NCBI RefSeq assembly: GCF_025583945.1
Contig: NZ_JAOEGU010000001.1
Location: 62,001-126,000, forward strand
Reading direction: 5' to 3'
Source of the DNA: Methylobacter psychrophilus
GTDB taxonomy: Bacteria > Pseudomonadota > Gammaproteobacteria > Methylococcales > Methylomonadaceae
DNA: 64,000 nt
The position numbers and the translations under genes were made by a program. Position 1 is the stretch's first letter, and each line of letters starts with the position of its first letter. The notes below the pieces were generated by a model. That model did no database searches and was not told where the DNA came from. It saw only the letters and a list, made by a program, of their open reading frames with translations. Below are positions 47,801 through 55,336 of this stretch, piece by piece.

Positions 47801-50800
47801 AAGCTTCTGCCAACTTTGAAGCCAAAGCCGGTTACAACTTTAACGTCATCGCCAGTGACGGCAGTAATACCAGTACACAAGCCGTGGTCGTGTCGGTGCT
47901 TAACCTGAATGACAACGCGCCGGTATTTACTTCAGGCGCTACCGGTACCGTCAACGAAAATGCGCTGATCAGTACCGTCATTTACACGGCTACAACCACC
48001 GATGCAGACAATCTGGCCGCACGTACTTACACTTTGGGCGGCGCAGATCTGGACTTGCTGGCTATTAATACAGCGACGGGTGCGGTGACGCTGAAAGCTT
48101 CGGCTAACTTTGAAGCCAAAGCCAACTACAACTTTGAGGTGATTGCCAATGACGGCAGCAATACCACCACGCAAGCCGTGGTGGTCTCGGTGCTTAACCA
48201 GAATGACAATGCGCCGGTATTTACTTCAGGCGCTACCGGTACTGTCAATGAAAACGGGCTAATCAGTACTGTCATTTACACGGCTGCAACCACCGACGCG
48301 GACAATCTGTCCGCACGTACTTACACTTTGGGCGGCGCGGATTTGGATTTGTTGGTTATTAATGCAACAACAGGTGTGGTGACCCTGAAAGCTGCTGCCG
48401 ACTTTGAAGCCAAAGCCGGTTACAACTTTAACGTCATTGCCAGTGACGGCAGCAATACCACTACCCAAGCCGTGGTCGTGTCGGTGCTTAACCTGAACGA
48501 CAACGCGCCGGTATTTACTTCAGGCGCTACCGGTACTGTCAATGAAAACGGGCTAATCAGTACTGTCATTTACACGGCTGCAACCACCGACGCGGACAAT
48601 CTGTCGGCAGCCAGCTACAGCTTGGGCGGCACTGATCTGGCCTTACTGGCTATTAATGCAGCGACAGGTGCGGTGACACTGAAAGAAGCTGCCGACTTTG
48701 AAGCCAAAGCCGGTTACAACTTTAACGTCATCGCCAGTGACGGCAGCAACACTACTACCCAAGCTGTGGTCATGTCGGTGCTTAATCTGAACGACAATGC
48801 CCCGGTATTTACTTCAGGCGCTACCGGTACCGTCAACGAAAATGCGCTGATCAGTACCGTCATTTACACGGCTACAACCACCGATGCAGACAATCTGGCC
48901 GCACGTACTTACACTTTGGGCGGCGCGGATCTGGACTTGCTGGCTATTAATGCAGCGACAGGTACGGTGACACTGAAAGAAGCTGCCGACTTTGAAGCCA
49001 AAGCCGTTTATAACTTTGACGTCATCGCCAGTGACGGCAGCAACACCACTACCCAAGCCGTGGTCGTGTCGGTGCTTAACCTGAACGACAACGCGCCGGT
49101 ATTTACTTCAGGCGCTACCGGTACTGTCAACGAAAACGCGCTGATCAGTACCGTTATTTACACGGCTGCAACTACGGATGCAGACAATCTGGCCGCACGT
49201 ACTTACACTTTGGGCGGCGCGAATCGGGCCTTGCTGGCTATTGATGCGGTTAGCGGCGTGGTAACCTTGTTAGCTGCTGCCGACTTTGAAGCCAAAGCCG
49301 GTTACAACTTTAACGTTATCGCCAGTGACGGCAGCAATACCACTACCCAAGCCGTGGTCGTGTCGGTGCTTAACCTGAATGACAACGCGCCGGTATTTAC
49401 TTCAGGCGCTACCGGTACCGTCAACGAAAACGTGCTGATCAGTACCGTCATTTACACGGCTGCAACTACGGATGCAGACAATCTGGCTGCTCGTACTTAC
49501 ACTTTGGGCGGCGCGGATCGAGCCTTGCTGGCTATTGATGCGGTTAGCGGCGTGGTAACCTTGTTAGCTACTGCCGACTTTGAAGCCAAAGCCGGTTACA
49601 ACTTTAACGTCATCGCCAGCGACGGCAGCAATACCACTACCCAAGCCGTGGTGGTGTCGGTGCTTAACCTGAATGACAACGCGCCGGTATTTACTTCAGG
49701 CGCTACCGGTACCGTCAACGAAAATGCGCTGATCAGTACCGTCATTTACACGGCTACAACCACCGATGCAGACAATCTGGCTGCTCGTACTTACACTTTG
49801 GGCGGCGCGGATCTGGCCTTGCTGGTTATTAATGCAACGACGGGCGCAGTTACCCTGAAAGCTGCAGCCGACTTTGAAGCCAAAGCCGGTTACAACTTTG
49901 ACGTCATCGCCAGTGACGGCAGCAACACCACTACCCAAGCCGTGGTCGTGTCGGTGCTTAACCTGAACGACAACGCGCCGGTATTTACTTCAGGCGCTAC
50001 CGGTACTGTCAACGAAAACGCGCTGATCAGTACCGTCATTTACACGGCTGCAACTACGGACGCAGACAATCTGGCTGCTCGTACTTACACTTTGGGCGGC
50101 GCGGATCGAGCCTTGCTGGCTATTGATGCGGTTAGCGGAGTGGTAACCTTGTTAGCTACTGCCGACTTTGAAGCCAAAGCCGGTTACAACTTTAACGTCA
50201 TCGCCAGCGACGGCAGCAATACCACTACCCAAGCCGTGGTGGTGTCGGTACTTAACCTGAATGACAACGCGCCGGTATTTACTTCAGGCGCTACCGGTAC
50301 TGTCAATGAAAACGCGCTGATCAGTACCGTCATTTACACGGCTGCAACTACGGATGCAGACAACCTGTCGGCATCCACTTATAGCTTGGGCGGCGCGGAT
50401 CTGGCCTTGCTGGATATTAATGCAACGACAGGTGTGGTGACGCTGAAAGCTGTTGCCGACTTTGAAGCCAAAGCCGGTTACAACTTTAACGTCATCGCCA
50501 GTGACGGCAGCAATACCACTACCCAAGCCGTGGTGGTCTCGGTGCTTAACCTGAATGACAACGCGCCGGTATTTACTTCAGGCGCTACCGGTACTGTCAA
50601 TGAAAACGCGCTGATCAGTACCGTCATTTACACGGCTACAACCACCGATGCAGACAACCTGTCGGCATCCACTTATAGCTTGGGCGGCGCGGATCTGGAC
50701 TTGCTGGTTATTAATGCAACAACAGGTGTGGTGACTCTGAAAGCTGCTGCCGACTTTGAAGCCAAAGCCGGTTACAACTTTAACGTCATCGCCAGTGACG

Positions 50801-52284
50801 GCAGCAATACCACTACCCAAGCCGTGGTCGTGTCGGTGCTTAACCTGAATGACAAGGCGCCGGTATTTACTTCAGGCGCTACCGGTTCCGTCAACGAAAA
50901 CGCGCTGATCAGTACCGTCATTTACACGGCTGCAACTACGGATGCAGACAATCTGGCCGCACGTACTTACACTTTGGGCGGCGCGGATCTGGACTTGCTG
51001 GTTATTAATGCAACAACAGGTGTGGTGACTCTGAAAGCTGCTGCCGACTTTGAAGCCAAAGCCGGTTACAACTTTAACGTCATCGCCAGTGACGGCAGCA
51101 ATACCACTACCCAAGCTGTGGTGGTCTCGGTGCTTAATCTGAATGACAATGCGCCGACCGGTTTAGTGACTATTACCGGCACGGCTACACAAAATCAAAT
51201 CTTAAACGCCGCCAATACATTGACGGATGCTGATGGTTTAGGCATTATTGCCTATCAATGGTTGGCCAATGGTACGGCGATTAATGGTGCAACTGCAGAA
51301 ACGTTTACTTTGGATCAGGGGCAGGTAAGCCAGGTGATTACCGTACAAGCCAGTTATGTTGATGGTGCCGGTGCACTTGAAATGGTAACCAGCGCTGCCA
51401 GCGCTAATGTAACAGCGGTACAAATGGATACAGCAGGAAATGATGCATTTGTGGGTAGTAATGACAATAGCACGGTTCAATATGACTTTTCTCAAGCAGA
51501 TGCTGCAACCAATATTACTCGGGTTGGGCTGTCTTCTGATGGAAAAACAGTGGTTTTAATGGGCATTGATGGAACCGATACGCTAACCAATATCCAAACC
51601 TTGGTTTTTGGCAATGACATACTCAGTCTCGCTGATTTTTTAAAGACGGTATCGGTGACTCAGCTGTTTGACTCTTTAGGCAATAATACCAAGACTTATG
51701 TTCTGCCTGACTTGTATACCGGTTCGCTTGATCTAAATTATCAATATGTGGATGAGTCCCCCAACGCGGTTATTATTGGCGCAGACAGTAGTGATTTTAT
51801 CAAAGTAGCCGGCAGTGGCAATAAAGCCGTCAATAGCGGAACCGGCAATGATGTGATTGACGGCGCGACGGGATCCTCCTTTTTGACCGGTGGCGAGGGT
51901 AATGATACTGTCTTTCTGGATGGCAGAATGGCCGGTACATCCTGGTCAACGCTGACTGATTTTCAACAAGGTCAGGACCGCGCCACTATTTTTGGTTGGG
52001 TTAACGGAGTCAGTAAAGTGGCTGCTTTTTCTAATACCGATGGCGCAGAGGGCTATACCGGCTTAACATTGCACCTTCAGAATCTGCTACCTGATGGTTC
52101 GGTAGCCGGTACGACTAATCCGGCTTTGAATTCACTTACTCTGACGGGGCATACTTTGGCAGGATTTGGTGCCAGTTCTTTGGCAGACTTGAATAATCAA
52201 ATTGCCAGTGGTACCAATACGCATTTTCTGACCGGACAAACAACGGATAGCTTTGGCAGTCATGGTTATTTGTATATTAGTTAA
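41863..52284 (+). CDS. Giant multi-repeat secreted/surface protein (Calx-beta, FG-GAP, VCBS-like, cadherin-like, RTX-like)
   Basis: This 3473-residue protein has no N-terminal signal peptide. An N-terminal Calx-beta-like domain comes first (residues 10-115). Five FG-GAP units with DIDGDGDLDAFIG calcium loops occupy about 147-375. VCBS-like domains (about 385-620 and later copies) and Calx-beta-like domains (about 620-750 and 1330-1450) follow. Two sets of seven GDFNGDG-type FG-GAP units lie at about 759-1083 and 1456-1785. Twelve cadherin-like repeats of 98 residues occupy 1921-3096. The C-terminal 350 residues carry GTGNDVIDG and GGEGNDTVFLDG, typical of RTX/type I secretion substrates. It should be a calcium-stabilised extracellular adhesin or matrix protein. 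No type I transporter is nearby. The ATG has only a weak ribosome-binding site. Confidence 0.85.
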   Translation: MSIVPYQIIITQTSDNTAVSEGGATYTYTLVLTYAPTADVVITLGNTNKQVNTDFTTLTFTTDNWNVAQTVTVTAVNDTVGEGMHHGVIQHTVTSTDGNYSGMVIDNVIVVITDNDLPVGNPVFDGPTSNSLSLIYVGGKTVPIFVDIDRDGDLDAFIGNENGNTLFYKNTGTASLAAFAAPITNEFGLTDVGSFAAPSLVDIDGDGDLDAFIGSSDGNTRFYQNNGTASFAAFAAPISNAFGLTNVGIYAMPSLVDIDGDGDLDAFIGNGAGNTLFYENTGTTTSAFFTAPITDAFGLADVGINAAPSFVDIDGDGDLDAFIGNSTGTLFYRNTGTASLPVFTVPMTNAFGLNNVGSFVAPTFVDIDGDGDLDAFIGNNPGNTLLFINNAAPTLTAFTSTLATGNEDSAITITFANLVTQGDEADSDGTVTAFAVQAITSGTLKIGVDAQTATAWNTATNYTIDATHLAYWTPAADANGTLNAFTVKAVDNLGAESATAIQTTVDVTPVNDVPTLTAFTSTLATGTEDTSITITVADLVAQGDQADSDGTVTAFVVNAITTGSLRIGADAASATAWDVSTNAIVDATHLAYWIPGANANGTLNAFTVTALDNQGAKSVTAIQTTVDVTAIPDVTLTTDLQPSEGGVAGTFTITLDSAAPAGGLVVNYRLSGSATALTDYSVTAGTNVTGIAAGSFTIAEGQTTATLLVNALSDAVIDPSETVTLAISTGTGYQFIGNATRFETPVSYGTDSGPYLVSVGDFNGDGFADLAVANVSSNTVSVLLGNGDGSFADKVDYATGTNPFSVSVGDVNGDGKLDMALANANSNNVSVLLGNGYGSFATKVDYATGVYPEAVSIGDFNGDGLADLAIANYSDSTMSVLLRNAANTGFYSKVDYGTGVAPQSVSIGDFNGDGYADLAIANTNSNNVSVLLGNGDGSFADKVDYATGIFPISVSIGDFNNDGYADLAVTNYSDGTVSVLLRNTDNSGFDAKVDYETGEYPGSVSIGDFNGDGKLDMVVANRGPDNTVSVFLNNGNGSFARKVDVATGAYSVSVSVGDFNGDGTPDLAIANNNANTVSVLLASNLLTASLTINDAPTLTAFTSTLVTGNEDTAITITLAQLTAQDNAADSDGTVTAFAVQAITSGTLKIGTSELNAADWNANNNYIIDASQFAYWTPNTNANGTLNAFTVKAVDNMGLQSTTAIQATVDVTPVNDVPTLIDFTSTLVTGNEDTAITITLAELTAQDNAADSDGTVTAFAVQAITSGTLKIGVDAQTAIVWNAETNYTIDATHLAYWTPDANANGILNAFTVKAVDNLGAESAIPVQATIAVTPVTDVTLTAGLQLNEGGTAGTFTITLDSAAPAGGLVVNYHLSGGATTLTDYSVTAGTNVDVLADGSFMITEGQITATLLVNALSDAVIDPLEIVTLNISAGTGYQFVGNVTTFTPTVDYGTGLMPISVSAGDFNGDGLADLAVANLGSSTVSVLLRNTANTGFDPKVDFATGITPFSVSVGDFNGDGKVDLAVANSSSNSVSVLLRKADNSGFDAKVDYTTGSTPQSVSIGDFNGDGKVDLAVANKNSNTVSVLLRNTANTGFDPKVDFATGITPFSVSVGDFNGDGKVDLAVANTDNDTVSVLLNNGDGSFAAKVDLSTGSRPQSVSIGDFNGDGFADLAVTNSNSNSVSVLLRKADNSGFDAKVDYGTGITPSSVSIGDFNGDGFTDLAVTNSNSNNVSVLLGNGNGSFDAKVDYANSSASYSAGTGDFNGDGKLDLAVANSGSGSVSVLLASNLLTASLTINDAPTLTDFTSTLATGNEDTAITITLAELTAKGNEYDSDGTVTAFAVQAITSGTLKIGTSELNAANWNANNNYIIDASQFAYWTPDVNANGILNAFTVKAVDNLGLQSSTAIQATVNVVNLNNNAPVFTSSAIGSVNENALIDTVIYTAVTTDADNLLPVTYSLGGDDQDLLAINAETGAVTLKASANFEAKAGYNFNVIASDGSNTSTQAVVVSVLNLNDNAPVFTSGATGTVNENALISTVIYTATTTDADNLAARTYTLGGADLDLLAINTATGAVTLKASANFEAKANYNFEVIANDGSNTTTQAVVVSVLNQNDNAPVFTSGATGTVNENGLISTVIYTAATTDADNLSARTYTLGGADLDLLVINATTGVVTLKAAADFEAKAGYNFNVIASDGSNTTTQAVVVSVLNLNDNAPVFTSGATGTVNENGLISTVIYTAATTDADNLSAASYSLGGTDLALLAINAATGAVTLKEAADFEAKAGYNFNVIASDGSNTTTQAVVMSVLNLNDNAPVFTSGATGTVNENALISTVIYTATTTDADNLAARTYTLGGADLDLLAINAATGTVTLKEAADFEAKAVYNFDVIASDGSNTTTQAVVVSVLNLNDNAPVFTSGATGTVNENALISTVIYTAATTDADNLAARTYTLGGANRALLAIDAVSGVVTLLAAADFEAKAGYNFNVIASDGSNTTTQAVVVSVLNLNDNAPVFTSGATGTVNENVLISTVIYTAATTDADNLAARTYTLGGADRALLAIDAVSGVVTLLATADFEAKAGYNFNVIASDGSNTTTQAVVVSVLNLNDNAPVFTSGATGTVNENALISTVIYTATTTDADNLAARTYTLGGADLALLVINATTGAVTLKAAADFEAKAGYNFDVIASDGSNTTTQAVVVSVLNLNDNAPVFTSGATGTVNENALISTVIYTAATTDADNLAARTYTLGGADRALLAIDAVSGVVTLLATADFEAKAGYNFNVIASDGSNTTTQAVVVSVLNLNDNAPVFTSGATGTVNENALISTVIYTAATTDADNLSASTYSLGGADLALLDINATTGVVTLKAVADFEAKAGYNFNVIASDGSNTTTQAVVVSVLNLNDNAPVFTSGATGTVNENALISTVIYTATTTDADNLSASTYSLGGADLDLLVINATTGVVTLKAAADFEAKAGYNFNVIASDGSNTTTQAVVVSVLNLNDKAPVFTSGATGSVNENALISTVIYTAATTDADNLAARTYTLGGADLDLLVINATTGVVTLKAAADFEAKAGYNFNVIASDGSNTTTQAVVVSVLNLNDNAPTGLVTITGTATQNQILNAANTLTDADGLGIIAYQWLANGTAINGATAETFTLDQGQVSQVITVQASYVDGAGALEMVTSAASANVTAVQMDTAGNDAFVGSNDNSTVQYDFSQADAATNITRVGLSSDGKTVVLMGIDGTDTLTNIQTLVFGNDILSLADFLKTVSVTQLFDSLGNNTKTYVLPDLYTGSLDLNYQYVDESPNAVIIGADSSDFIKVAGSGNKAVNSGTGNDVIDGATGSSFLTGGEGNDTVFLDGRMAGTSWSTLTDFQQGQDRATIFGWVNGVSKVAAFSNTDGAEGYTGLTLHLQNLLPDGSVAGTTNPALNSLTLTGHTLAGFGASSLADLNNQIASGTNTHFLTGQTTDSFGSHGYLYIS
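44137..47215 (+). repeat. FG-GAP coding repeats, including a 120-bp near-identical copy 300 bp apart
   Basis: Two blocks of seven units carry GGTGATTTTAATGG(C/T)GATGG. Within the second block 46321-46440 and 46621-46740 are nearly identical base for base, exactly 300 bases apart. This indicates a recent duplication or gene conversion of a two-unit module. Confidence 0.85.
47623..51150 (+). repeat. Twelve tandem 294-bp cadherin-like coding repeats
   Basis: The phrase GCGCCGGTATTTAC recurs every 294 bases, from 47623 to the twelfth copy, then changes to GCGCCGACCGG at 51151. Units encode APVFTSGATGTVNENALIST followed by DADNL, a variable LGGAD segment, FEAKAGYNF and IASDGSN. Units differ mainly at a few cassette positions (AARTYTLGG or SASTYSLGG; INATTG or IDAVSG). 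This mosaic pattern suggests shuffling among units. Confidence 0.95.
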
Positions 52285-52771
52285 CGCGGGTATTAAATAA
52301 CCTGAAACATGACATTGGTGGGGATGACTAACGGGTAAGGTTTTAGTCGTTCTCACTACATAGCCAACGCTTGAGTTGAATCAGATCAGGTAAAAGCAAG
52401 TGTAGTAAACCGCCACAAAGGCAACAGTAAAAACAACTCCCCAAATGAACATTTATAGGGTTGCCCAATCTATAAGCACTAATAAAATATTTTATTGTCC
52501 CTGTATTTTTTATGTTAGTGACCCCTGCATTCGTACATGTGCGTTGTTGTTTAGTAATAATAGTAAATAGTGTTCTTTCAAAATGACCAACAAATTAATG
52601 ACAACCAACCAAGCAAGCCGCACAAATCAGCCTTGCCAAGACTTGCTTTGAACATGGTAAACCGCAAGTTCAGGATGTCAATCTGGCATTAGCGATGCTT
52701 TTTTTACAGAAACCATCCGCTTACAAGCCGATTTTGTATCCGCTTATTTTTTACACCCTCAATAAGTAGCC
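52285..52771. other. 487-base interval, leader of the TIGR03032-like gene
   Basis: No gene seen. The part from about 52545 matches the relic upstream of the giant gene (41393-41505), marking the left end of the second copy of the duplicated unit. No intrinsic terminator follows the giant gene. Confidence 0.55.
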
Positions 52772-54220
52772 ATGACTGAAACAATCCCACCGGTAATTAC
52801 TCTCCAAGCCTCAGTAAGTCTATGGCAATGGTTAAACACCAACAAGCTGAGTTTGGCTTTTACCACTTACCAAACCAACCGTTTGTTTTTGCTCGGTTGC
52901 AAGCCGGATGGGCAGTTGGCGGTCAATGAGCGTTTATTTGATAAACCAATGGGGCTGTATGCCCATGATAACAGTCTGTACATGGCCACCCGCTATCAGC
53001 TCTGGCAGCTGGAAAATCGTCTGGACGAAGGTGAAAGCTGGCAGGGTAATGATCGTCTGTACATCCCGTGCCAGTCGTACACTACTGGCGACCTTAATGT
53101 GCATGATGTGGTGTTGGATAAAGACGGCCAACTGCTGTTTATCAACACCGATTTTAGCTGTCTGGCTGCTTTGCGCCCCGGCTTTAGTTTTGAGCCGCTC
53201 TGGCGGCCACCATTTATCACCAAACTGGCTTCCGAAGATCGTTGCCACCTAAACGGCCTGGCGCTCCGTGGTGGCCAACCGATCTATGCTACGGCCTGCA
53301 GTAGTACCGATAGTGCCGCCGGTTGGCGCCATCATCGTCATCACGGCGGCATTGTCATGCACATACCCAGTAATGAAATTATTGCTACCGGTTTGTCCAT
53401 GCCGCACTCGCCACGTTGGTACAAGGGCAAGCTGTGGCTGCTTAATTCCGGCAGCGGCGAGCTGGGTTATCTGGACGGCGAGCGCTTTATTTCGGTGACA
53501 TTTTGCCCGGGCTTTGTGCGCGGTCTGGCCTTTTTTGGTCACTACGCTCTGGTGGGTTTATCAAAATTGCGCTCAGCCAGTTTTGGCGGCCTGGTTTTGG
53601 AACAGCGCTTGGCTGAGTTGGGGCAAACCCCACAGTGTGGCTTGCAGGTGATTGATTTAAACACCGGTGCCGTAGTGCACAGTTTGGAGTTTACCGGTGT
53701 CGTGGAAGAGTTGTTTGACGTGGTGGTATTACCCGATGTGCGGCGGCCCGCGACCTTGGGCTTTAAAGAAGAAGCGATTGACCGTCTGATTAATTTTCCG
53801 GGTTCCGGCGGTCTTATAACCACCAAACCTACCGTCAAGCGTCCGGGTATCGGCACGGTTATCCAGGTTGCCGGCTTACCGCGCTTAACGCCGTTGGCCC
53901 AAAGCAGTGCCGCACCGATTAAATATCAACGGGTTTACCATCTGACCCCCGACAATCTGGCACCCTACGAGGCTTTAACCTTTCCCAGCTTGCTACAACA
54001 CTGGCAAACCCACCCGCAACGCGGCGAGTTGCATGGCGTATCGGCTTCTGTAGACGGAGAAATGATCGGTTTTATCGTTGCCGAGCAAGTGCCGCAAGAC
54101 AGCCCCGAAAAATACGCTATTGAAGTGCTGTCCCTGTTTGTATTGCCGGCCTATCGGCGTCAGGGTATTGCCACTGCCTTAACCCAGTGCTTGCAGCAAG
54201 CACTGAAAAGTCGCTTATGA
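52772..54220 (+). CDS. TIGR03032-like protein fused to a (truncated) GNAT domain
   Basis: This 482-residue protein has residues 1-350 resembling the TIGR03032/DUF4915 beta-propeller-like family: LASEDRCHLNGLALRGGQPI, THHGG-type HRHHGGIVMHIP, PHSPRWYKGKLWLLNSGSGE and FCPGFVRGLAFFGHYALVGL. Residues 375-482 begin a GNAT acetyltransferase (PIKYQRVYHLTPD, then VLSLFVLPAYRRQGIATALT, the acetyl-CoA-binding motif A). The frame stops soon after motif A, so about 40 residues normal for GNAT are missing; probable 3' truncation. A relic of a second copy lies before the giant gene. TIGR03032 function is unknown. Confidence 0.75.
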   Translation: MTETIPPVITLQASVSLWQWLNTNKLSLAFTTYQTNRLFLLGCKPDGQLAVNERLFDKPMGLYAHDNSLYMATRYQLWQLENRLDEGESWQGNDRLYIPCQSYTTGDLNVHDVVLDKDGQLLFINTDFSCLAALRPGFSFEPLWRPPFITKLASEDRCHLNGLALRGGQPIYATACSSTDSAAGWRHHRHHGGIVMHIPSNEIIATGLSMPHSPRWYKGKLWLLNSGSGELGYLDGERFISVTFCPGFVRGLAFFGHYALVGLSKLRSASFGGLVLEQRLAELGQTPQCGLQVIDLNTGAVVHSLEFTGVVEELFDVVVLPDVRRPATLGFKEEAIDRLINFPGSGGLITTKPTVKRPGIGTVIQVAGLPRLTPLAQSSAAPIKYQRVYHLTPDNLAPYEALTFPSLLQHWQTHPQRGELHGVSASVDGEMIGFIVAEQVPQDSPEKYAIEVLSLFVLPAYRRQGIATALTQCLQQALKSRL

Positions 54221-54393
54221 GCTGCATATTTTTAAGGCAGTCCCTCGAAGATTGTTTTTTGTTATCGGTTGAGTGCTTTCAAACCAATGCGGATTGACAA
54301 TAATAATTAATAAGTACCGAGTCATTACTTTCAAAGAGCGGAAGGCTGACCGACTTTAACTCACACATCATCTTATCGAGCAATAACATTATT

Positions 54394-54431
54394 AATCCTG
54401 TTTTTAACAGCTCAACCAGCAATAGTATCGG
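54394..54431 (+). pseudogene. Remnant of a second giant-gene 5' region
   Basis: AATCCTGTTTTTAACAGC followed by TCAACCAGCAATAG encodes NPVFNSSTSNSIG. It parallels NPVFDGPTSNSLS encoded at 42223-42259 in the giant gene. The preceding 150 bases match the giant gene's leader, so this is the deleted 5' end of a former second copy. The match is short. Confidence 0.6.
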
Positions 54432-54437
54432 ACAGTT

Positions 54438-54554
54438 TTGTGTGACACTTTAGGTGAAAATGCACGTTTAGCGGCATTAAAAGCTTTTGCAGTTGAAATC
54501 AATGTTGAACGCGTTCAAGCAATTTACCAACAATTATTGGAAGCTTTCGGGTAA
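54438..54554 (+). pseudogene. Orphan 3' coding fragment
   Basis: About 38 codons end ENARLAALKAFAVEINVERV then a helical tail and TAA. The composition is coding-like (amphipathic helices) but there is no start or upstream domain. It directly abuts the giant-gene remnant. Source gene not recognised. Confidence 0.4.
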
Positions 54555-54635
54555 ATTACTATTTTAATCCAGCTTGCCTCTTTGATACAAAGTTAATAAT
54601 GCAAATGGGGAAGTCAGATAGGGTGGTGCACCTTA

Positions 54636-54795
54636 GGAGACTGTCCAAGAATAGAAAATCGACTGCGAAAAAGCTATTTTGGCCATATTTTTCGCTCATT
54701 TTCGTTTAATAGAACAACTATTTGCCTCAAATGATCAAAAAATCTGACGCAAAATTGCTTTCCCTCGCTACGGTTCCTATTCTCGGACAGCCTCC
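54636..54795. mobile_element. MITE-like 160-bp element
   Basis: GGAGACTGTCCAAGAATAG at 54636-54654 and CTATTCTCGGACAGCCTCC at 54777-54795 are 19-bp terminal inverted repeats matching at 17 positions. The interior is non-coding and AT-rich. The size and termini suggest a non-autonomous insertion sequence derivative; the parent transposase is not in the window. I see no convincing target-site duplication. Confidence 0.6.
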
Positions 54796-54891
54796 CAGTA
54801 ATGCAGATGAATGGACAGCTACTCAAAAGGCTTAACAGGTTATCGTTGCCATAAACAATATTTGATTTTTGTTACAACCAGATAGAATTAT

Positions 54892-55308
54892 TCAATAAGG
54901 GCAGTTTTTACAAGCATTCTCACAGCATGAGCCACGTTTTAAGTGATACCATTTTGTAAAGACCATCTTATTGTTCTCATTTAAATAGTCAATACCTTGG
55001 ATTAAGTTACCATCGCCACGATACTTATGCGCTGCAGCAATTGCATCTTGCAGACTTAATCTATTAATGAACTCAATAATTTTTCCTTGTATAGCTTTGC
55101 TTAAGCAATTTTCACAAAGGCAATCCTGCTGAGAATCAACGGCCATAATGGCTGGATAGGCTGCGCACCAACATGATTTTCCAGTTTGAGTAACGCCACA
55201 GATTAAAATAGTGCCACATGTTGAGCAGAGTTTATTTTGTGGGCTTACTTCAATTTTCAAGAACCGGACCTTAGACGTATTGAGCAGATATTTGTAAAAG
55301 CTGTGCAA
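54892..55308 (-). CDS. Cysteine-rich CWC-like/DUF5522-like protein
   Basis: This 138-residue protein has two cysteine-rich modules. The first, LCSTCGTILICG followed by CWC and CLCENC, resembles the Cys_rich_CWC family. The second, VFTKWYHLKRGSCCENACKN plus CPY, resembles DUF5522. The combined cysteines probably bind metal. The function is unknown. The start appears to be an ATG at 55308. It lies 28 bases after the DUF1186 gene on the same strand. Confidence 0.75.
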   Translation of the reverse strand: MHSFYKYLLNTSKVRFLKIEVSPQNKLCSTCGTILICGVTQTGKSCWCAAYPAIMAVDSQQDCLCENCLSKAIQGKIIEFINRLSLQDAIAAAHKYRGDGNLIQGIDYLNENNKMVFTKWYHLKRGSCCENACKNCPY

Positions 55309-55336
55309 CCCAACAACTTTTTACAAGGATGATAAA

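Larger units (their letters stand above)
54221..54891. other. 671-base relic-rich interval
   Basis: It contains, in order: a match to the leader of the giant gene (54236-54388), a 38-base remnant of the giant-gene 5' region (54394-54431), an orphan 3' coding fragment (54438-54554) and a MITE-like element (54636-54795). No intact gene is present. Confidence 0.75.

Noticed and set aside
47932-51114. Series of about 80-codon reverse-strand frames repeated every 294 bases
   Set aside because: They mirror the cadherin-like units of the giant gene; the repeating frame is a by-product of near-identical coding repeats, with no ribosome-binding sites.
47623-51150. Regular 294-bp spacing as a possible CRISPR array
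   Set aside because: Units are coding and nearly identical throughout; there are no short repeats with variable spacers and no cas genes.
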